Source: Emergomyces orientalis (Eukaryota > Ascomycota > Eurotiomycetes > Onygenales > Ajellomycetaceae). Taken from it: a stretch of DNA of 64,000 nt. A model generated the notes under the pieces. The model worked only from the letters and a program-made list of their open reading frames with translations, did not search any database and was not told the origin of the DNA. The stretch covers positions 3,410,001-3,474,000 of the forward strand of contig MOWL01000067.1 in assembly GCA_002110485.1 (NCBI GenBank), read 5' to 3'. Made by a program: the position numbers and the translations under genes. Below are positions 57,985-64,000 of the stretch, piece after piece (within the stretch, counting starts at the first letter, position 1; each line of letters starts with the position of its first letter).

Positions 57985-59351
57985 GATGTTGGAGAGCTGA
58001 GTGTTTTTGGTAACGGGGAACACGGGGTAGTTGATTGAAAAAGGGGTGTTGTACCGCTGCGAGATTGAACTCAGGAAGCTGAGCTGCCTTGGGGGACTTG
58101 AGGGGAGGGGGTAGAAGGGTAGCTTAGTGCCCTAGATACTGGAGAAGATGATGAAGATGGGGAGGAGTTGAGCTTGATCGTATGGTGATGGTTGTCGACG
58201 TGGTGAGAGGGAGGAAGAAGAAAAGAAAGAAGAAGAAGAAGAAGCGGAGGCAAAGGGCAAAAGGACAAAAGGGGGAAGGCCAAGACCAACTGCAGGCCAA
58301 AAGGGAGGAAAAATCTCCCAAACAGGCAAGGCGTGGCCTGGGGGGAGCTTACCTCAGCCACAGTTTAGCCACAGCCAATCTCTACCAGTACGGTACAGTA
58401 CAATATAAATACCACTCCTGGTAATAATTGTTGCTGAATTCTGGCTGGTGAGACAACTGCCAAGGCCATTCGATCGCTGTATTGCTGGTAATACCGGATA
58501 CAGCATCTCCACCTAACCCACCTGCAGATCTGCCACCAGCCGCCGGTTGATACTTCTTCCAACCCACCATCATTATTTATTATTATTATTGTTTGTTGTT
58601 GTTTATCTCACCGCATTTCTTCCTTCATTATACCTGCATTTTCGTCTTTGCGGGGGAGGATTTAAGTATTGGCACCGCATAATTGGTATAATGCGTATAG
58701 CATAGCTAGGTACCGCTACCTAGGTAGGTAGGTATCTACACTATGATCCCAACTTAAGGCGGCTGCCATGATCCCTCGTCTTCACCTGAATCTCCACGAG
58801 TTGGTCACACTTCAACGCCAAAGTCTTTCGAAGGTGGCTTCTTCAACGTGTGAGAAAGGTAATATGATAATTAGATGTCTTACTTGTCTGCCTTATATAC
58901 GTCGTATATTGAGAATTGAGAGAAAAAAAAACTTGATTATGGAGAGGAAGAACTGTATTCAGAGTGTAACCCAGCTAAATCTCTGAATAGCTTCACAGTC
59001 TCTTCCCCTGAAGCGCTGAAAGTGGGTTAGATTTGATTTTTAAGAATATTTCCTATATACAGTATCTCTTGTCCTTTGGATGCTACCTAGGCACCAAGGT
59101 AGCTTATGAGATGCCGTTCTCATGAAATAGGCGATCTCTCCCGATGCTTCATCTCAAAATCAAGCCCCTTAATCAACCAAGCTCTTTTCTTATAGATCTT
59201 CAATATGGTCCACATGTCCCCCCTTCAAACGCTGTGCATATCGCTAAATCATACGTGTCTCCATGTTTGAGAGAACGTTTGAGGGACGTGGATGGGCGAC
59301 ATGCTAAAAATGTGGCCAGTGGGTGGTGCTGTAGGTGTACCGTACCATAGG
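57985..59351. promoter_or_regulatory. Promoter of the RRM gene and gene-free DNA
   Basis: 58200-58260 is purine-rich on the plus strand (pyrimidine-rich in the direction of the RRM gene), with (att)n and (gtt)n runs near 58565-58600 and a CTACCTAGGTAG palindrome near 58717. Nothing coding is supported from 58000 to 59350. Confidence 0.45.
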
Positions 59352-60452
59352 ATGTTCTGTTTGCAAAACTTAAAAAGATTGCCTGCTCTCTTCTGTCCTG
59401 TTGATCGTGATTTTTGCCCGCGCAACAGGGCATTGGAAGCAATTCAATTAACACACCTCACTCCCACAGAACATCTGCTGCTGAGTGAATTTGTGAATCA
59501 AGCTGTTGATCCTGATCGAGTCGTTCAGTACGTCCTGCACCAGATTGAAAACTCTTGTCAAACGACAGAGGCGACCCTACGGAACTTAAAAAATGATACC
59601 CGATGTGGGTTTGCCAATTCTTCATTCCAGGTATTTCCCTCTGCTTACCAAGTTTCAGTCGCTATTATTGGTGAAGTGCCACTTTGCATGAAAGCCTTTG
59701 CCCACCATCGCGATGGCCCATACTGTAGTATAGGGCAAGAAAAGGCTCAAGGTGTTCCAACAGCTCAAGTAGAGGCAGCTCATATGATCCCGCCCACAGT
59801 GCTTGACACCCCAGATCTAGAGAGGGGTGTAAGATTTATTATCTCTTATACACTTCTAACTACATATTTGTCTCTCATACAAAATACACGTCTGATATTC
59901 CTCCGGTACGGTCAGCTTCTACCGCTCTTGGAAGCTTTTTTAACCTCATTCAAACTTTCTGAGCTGCGGGATCTGCTACAAGACGATAGCAGCCAGGGAA
60001 TGCTGAAAAATCTTTGGATATTGTCGCCTAGTTTCCATGTAGCTTTTCGACTGGTCGTGACCAGATTATTCCGCAACGATCCAACCTTGATTGGAATAAC
60101 GAGCTCGAAGCCGATGGTGGAAATGAGACTTGAGGCAATGGTTCGGTTTCCGCTGCAACGGTTTCTTTTGATTACAGTCTGCTTAATGACCAGCAAAGTA
60201 TGTCGCAACTACTCCTGAGCCGGAAACCCCCGATGGACTTACATTTGGCGGCAGTTCAAAACTTGGCTCACCTGTACACCTGCTTACGATAACCACGAAA
60301 GACCCTGTGGTTTACTGTTTACCAAGTCGAGTTTTACTACGTATGCATTGCAGATTGGCTAAATCGTTTCATTTATTCTACATTGAAGGTCGGATTGCGG
60401 AAGGCTGGCTATCACCTCCCCTGAGTACGCCCTCAACCTATCGTCTTTCCCA
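59352..60452 (+). pseudogene. HNH-nuclease-domain-like gene, probably decayed
   Basis: A fungal protein of the type with an N-terminal helical part and an HNH-like centre. The readable frame starts near 59352 (MFCLQNLKRLPALF) and includes LTPTEHLLLSEFVNQAVDPD, FAHHRDGPYCSIG, VPTAQVEAAHMIPPTVLDTP, and after a probable intron (about 59828-59916, GTGTAA donor, CGGTCAG acceptor) LLPLLEAFLTSFKLSELRDL and NLWILSPSFHVAFRLVV. The RDG-C, EAAHMIPP, NLW-LSPSFH pattern is the degenerate HNH core I associate with fungal 'HNH nuclease domain' proteins. Near 60150-60190 the frame changes and continues as VATTPEPETPDGLTFGG and VYCLPSRVLLRMHCRLAK until a GTGAGT at 60453. No clean splice explains the change, so a frameshift is likely. 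Whether an expressed product remains is unclear. Confidence 0.55.
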
Positions 60453-60499
60453 GTGAGTGTTCCCCTGGCTGATTGGTATTATCCCAATAGTTACTTCGA

Positions 60500-61240
60500 A
60501 TAGCCGACGCAGACAATGCTCCGTATCTTGTGGCATATTGTCCGAAAATATATCTGCATCAATATGTATCACCTTCTTTCGAGAATAGGAAAGCGCAATT
60601 ATGGTGGCAACATTTCTCCCTCTGTTCAAAAACTTCCATTCGGCCTTACCTAAAGAAGTGCTTACGTTCTCAATTAAATGAAGGGAATGTGCTAAAACTA
60701 ATCGAAAAGTACACCAGTGTGCCAGCGTCCTTTCTTGTGGACCGGTTTGAGGAAGGCAAAGAAGAGAAGCAGGGCACGAAAACTTTTATCGTCATGACAA
60801 GACTACGGGGAGAGATGTTACATGCTACTTTTCAAAGAATGTTTTACCCAGACCGCAAGCAATTGTCCGTCGACCTGAGAGCAGTGGTTGATCAACTCCA
60901 CCGCATCCCAAACCGCGCCCCATATCATTTCGCAAGTACGACAGGAGAGCATCACCACCTGAGATCCTGCGGTCCCTTCAGTATAGAAGCCGAATTCAAT
61001 GACCACCTTATTCACAAATATGTCGGCCCTAGTACGCGCGCCCTCGCTGCACCTGCACATGTGATCCAGCACTGATCTTGCTCTACTCACTCGGACTTGC
61101 ACCCTACGACCATTCTGATTGAGGGAGGGGTGCTTGTCCGGAATCATGGACTGGGCGTGCGCAGCGTATCAGCCTGAACATTGGGAGTTTATCAAGGCGA
61201 TGTATGGGGTTTGTAATGGTGAGGCGATGGAGGGTCGTTT
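60500..61240 (+). pseudogene. APH-fold phosphotransferase-like pseudogene
   Basis: Second phosphotransferase-like remnant, unrelated in detail to the one at 40 kb. A long frame (to 61075, no clear start) reads YLKKCLRSQLNEGNVLKLIE, VPASFLVDRFEEGKEEKQGT, FIVMTRLRGEMLHATFQRM and VVDQLHRIPNRAPYHFAS, the small lobe and hinge of an APH-type kinase. A TGA at 61073-61075 interrupts just before the catalytic loop. Reading on in the same frame gives THSDLHPTTILIEGG (HxDL loop), then a one-base frame change near 61130 leads to SGIMDWACAAYQPEHWEFIK, the metal-binding D and following helix. Upstream exons may overlap the decayed HNH-like gene end. The conserved loops next to a stop and a frameshift point to a fairly young pseudogene. 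Confidence 0.75.
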
Positions 61241-62431
61241 GGTATTTTGTACCATTTTTCTTTTATTTCCCCTTCGTCCCAGATGGCTTTTGATGATGAG
61301 AACTGAGCTTTCTTTCCTTTTTCTTTCTTTCTCTTTCTGCTATAATTATTATTATTTGGTGGGAATTGGATATTAAACTCTAGCGGTCTAATCCTAGTTT
61401 TGCAGGATCTTCCGAATCCAGGGTCGATTAGCTGGTTATGGTATACTAAGAACACCGTTGCTCCTTCTATTGATCGGTATTGATCTGCCAGCGACCTTCG
61501 AGTCGTTTTTCGTGATTAAGGGTAACTAATAGAGCAACGACAGGCAGATATTGTTCTGTCTACGTTGCACGTACATATTATTCCAGCAGCACGGATATCT
61601 TGCCTCGTACTGCAAGCGGCTGCCACGGCTCGATTTGAGTTTTAACTTTCCAGCGTCTTGGTCTCTCTCCATCTCCTGCTCTCCATTCTAGATACAATCT
61701 GCAACTTCTAGCTTCTTCGCTGCTAAAACCACAAGTGCTGTTAAGCCATAGAATGTGAATTTGGGACTCAAATCGACCTAGCAGGCATTTCTGTTCAAAT
61801 TGAAACGTCTCCGTGGTTCGTGTCAACGCCATACGCGATCCAAATTTTGTTTTTTGAATTCAGTCTATGTGCTTTCATCAGTATTACCCGATATGGGCAG
61901 TACTGCTTAATTTCCGCTTAATTTCCTCTTTCACTTTCCTTCTGCATAATTTCGCTGAGGCACTTTGTTTCGCTGTATGCAGGTGCTTGAAGGTAACCTG
62001 CATAAACGCCTAAAAGATCAAAAACGACCTATCTACTTGATTATATCAAAGTTGGCCAAGTGCCATTCAGATGACGAAATTTGACCAGTAAATCAAGCTC
62101 ATACAACTTAATTTTGATCAATATATTTTTATAATTCATTTCTATACCTGTTGGATAACAATGAAGAGACTGAGAGATACATAAGCAACAGAATGACAGC
62201 GTTATATATCAAACTTGTGTGGATATTCATTCACACACATTTGCTCATTCTTTGTTAAAATGTGTTCATTCATTGACCAATTCTTTTGTGTTCTACTCTC
62301 ATATTTCTCTCTGTCATTATTTCTGCGATTGTCTGTCTGGCTGTTTTCTCTGCGTCTATATCATCTCTTGCTTGCACTGAGCTTCCAAATTTCTTCATAG
62401 CAATACCCAAACTTGTGAAGAAGTTTTGATC
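61241..62431. other. Intergenic
   Basis: AT-rich DNA between the APH-like remnant and the right-edge gene, T/C-rich near 61250-61340 and 62280-62400. No gene supported. Confidence 0.5.
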
Positions 62432-64000
62432 ATGAGCAAACAAATTCCCCTCATCATTCTTGATGATGATGATGAAGATGAGCTTCAGATTACTGGTGTT
62501 GTTGTGTGTGCTAATCACAACATCAATTCAGCACCAGGATACGCTGAGAGAGTTTCAACCCCCAGCAGCAGCCAGCAAACAGGTAGGGGAAACGTATCTC
62601 CTACTTCCTCGGTTTTGCAAGGCCTTACCTTACCAAATATTAGGCAATTCTTCCACTGGGCCTGGCAACGACGGCCAGCGAGGAGTAGCAACTGGACGGA
62701 TTGACGAAGTCGCCCATTCAATCTCGGCCAACCATGTAGAATGGCTTCAGCCTGCCATTCCCGTCGAGCGCAACCCTAACTTTCCACCTCCATTGCCATC
62801 CCTAACAAATTCCCTTTCAGCTTTAGGCAATACTAGCAAACAGAATCACGCAGCTTCGCCGCATCCAGATAATGCCCTCGCAGAATTGACTGCATCCCCT
62901 GGACAAGAAACAAGAGCTAAACATGCTGGGTCCAATTTGCCGTTCGCGAGCCAATTCTTTACGGATATGGCAGATACCATCGCACATATCTTTCCCTATG
63001 AGGAATTGGCGCTCAAATACAAATGCAGCGTTGACCAGATGAATCGTGCTTTAATTGCCGTTGTCCTTGACCCGTTGATGAAGAGAAATAATGGGCGGGA
63101 TAGTTACGAAAATCGCAACGAGGAAGAGGGCCACGGGCCGGCTTCTGCGGGAAAAGAAAGGGTGACCCCCAATTTGCTGATAAACATAAACAAGTGGAAC
63201 AAACAATATCAGAAAGTGGTGTGTGAGCTGCAGAGAGAAAGTGAGGGGAAGGGTCTGCCTATGGAACTCGAGCAGGTTCTCGTTGCGGCATCAGGAAATG
63301 CGGAAACTTATTGGAAGGAAGGGAATGCTGCTTTTGATGCATACAAGGTCTTTCAGGGTGCAAGGAAGAATGAGAGGGCTGAAGGAAGGCCTGCAATGCG
63401 GGAAGCGGAATATAAAAATCTTCAACAGCAGCTAGAGGAAATACCGGAAGCAGCGGATCAGGAACATTCATTGTCTGATGCCGAGACGGCGAAGGCAGCG
63501 GCTACTCCGCTGCATGTAAAAGAGGCCAAAAAAGATGGATCTGCCACTTCGAGTCGTAAGCGTGCAAGAAGTTCGTCAGAAACTGTCGACGGAAAGGATA
63601 TCAGTGGGAGGGATGGCAGCAAATCAGCACCCCCATCCCCAGCTACAGCGACATCACTTGCGCTTTACCAACTGTCCTCACCTCCACCATCGAAGAGAGC
63701 AAAGACAATAGTCCACCCGTCGACTCCTTCTCAGACAAGTACAGCAGAATCCATTACCCTGACGCCTGGCCTGTACCATCCCAATCCTAAACATCCAGTC
63801 GCCACTGACGGGTCTTCTGACATTTATACGCTCAACCACTTCTTCAATTGCCGGGGCAAGAATACTGACAATCATCCAAGCCCTTCCCCATCCTCATCCA
63901 CCTCCTCATTTAGATCGTCATCTCCAACTACCCAGACGCCAACACGCCTTCCGAGATCCAGATCCCTCCCTAACACAACCAATCTAATCCCCAATCCCAA
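62432..64000 (+). CDS. Hypothetical protein, 5' part (runs off right edge)
   Basis: Exon 1 at 62432-62582 and exon 2 from 62644 to beyond the window, split by a 61-bp intron (GTAGGG donor, ATATTAG acceptor) that restores SSSQQTGNSSTGPG. At least 503 residues without a stop. The start MSKQIPLIILDDDDEDELQI has an acidic patch after a hydrophobic SUMO-interaction-like string. The only ordered part appears to be about residues 145-270 (SQFFTDMADTIAHIFPYEEL, LKYKCSVDQMNRALIAVVLD, WNKQYQKVVCELQRE). The rest is Ser/Pro/Thr-rich with a nuclear-localisation-like SRKRARSSSE and PPPSKRAKTIV. This looks like a fungal-specific nuclear protein. No family is recognised and the 3' end is missing. Confidence 0.72.

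Noticed and set aside
1..64000. CRISPR array, rRNA or intact tRNA gene
   Set aside because: No regularly spaced repeats, rRNA signature or complete cloverleaf was found on either strand by eye.

Overview
The window looks like nuclear DNA of a filamentous ascomycete. Genes carry short introns (about 50-400 bp) with GTATGT/GTGAGT-type donors and CTAAC/CTGAC-type branch sites, the strands are mixed without operons, and the proteins are fungal (Zn2Cys6 regulator, COP9 signalosome subunit, Tah18, Rpc31, Tho2, Vps17, Mef2). Protein style, an AIM9-like phosphotransferase and decayed HNH-type and aminoglycoside-phosphotransferase-like genes suggest Eurotiomycetes, possibly Onygenales. That placement is inference.

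Layout. 1-10 kb is housekeeping: the 5' part of TAH18 (cytosolic Fe-S assembly), RPC31 (Pol III), an HSM3/PSMD5-like proteasome chaperone, CSN6, and an Acinus-like SAP/RRM protein. 10-24 kb is sparse: a small hypothetical gene, a small secreted cysteine-containing protein whose first coding exon is only two codons, a lone intact nitrilase flanked by about 3.2-3.3 kb of non-coding DNA on each side, and a 468-residue hypothetical protein. 24-32 kb is one very large gene, THO2. 32-43 kb is an accessory block: a Zn2Cys6 regulator, an MFS transporter broken by a stop codon and a frameshift, an atypical NAD-dependent epimerase, a heavily decayed AIM9-like phosphotransferase, and a GFA-domain enzyme. 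44-58 kb is housekeeping again: a CCCH/coiled-coil protein, VPS17, MEF2, an ARFGAP1/Gcs1-type ArfGAP and a two-RRM protein. 59-61.3 kb holds an HNH-nuclease-like and an APH-like gene, both decayed. A partial hypothetical gene runs off the right edge.

Links between genes. Several housekeeping products serve RNA production and export (RPC31, THO2, the Acinus-like protein, the RRM and CCCH proteins) or endosome/Golgi traffic (VPS17, ArfGAP), but nothing suggests they are co-regulated. The one block that reads as a functional neighbourhood is 32-43 kb (regulator, exporter, reductase/epimerase, kinase-like protein, thiol-dependent enzyme). It looks like a dying transport/detoxification or small metabolite locus. 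No IS-like element, CRISPR array, rRNA or intact tRNA was seen. Exon boundaries were derived by hand from reading-frame continuity and splice consensus; no homology search was run.
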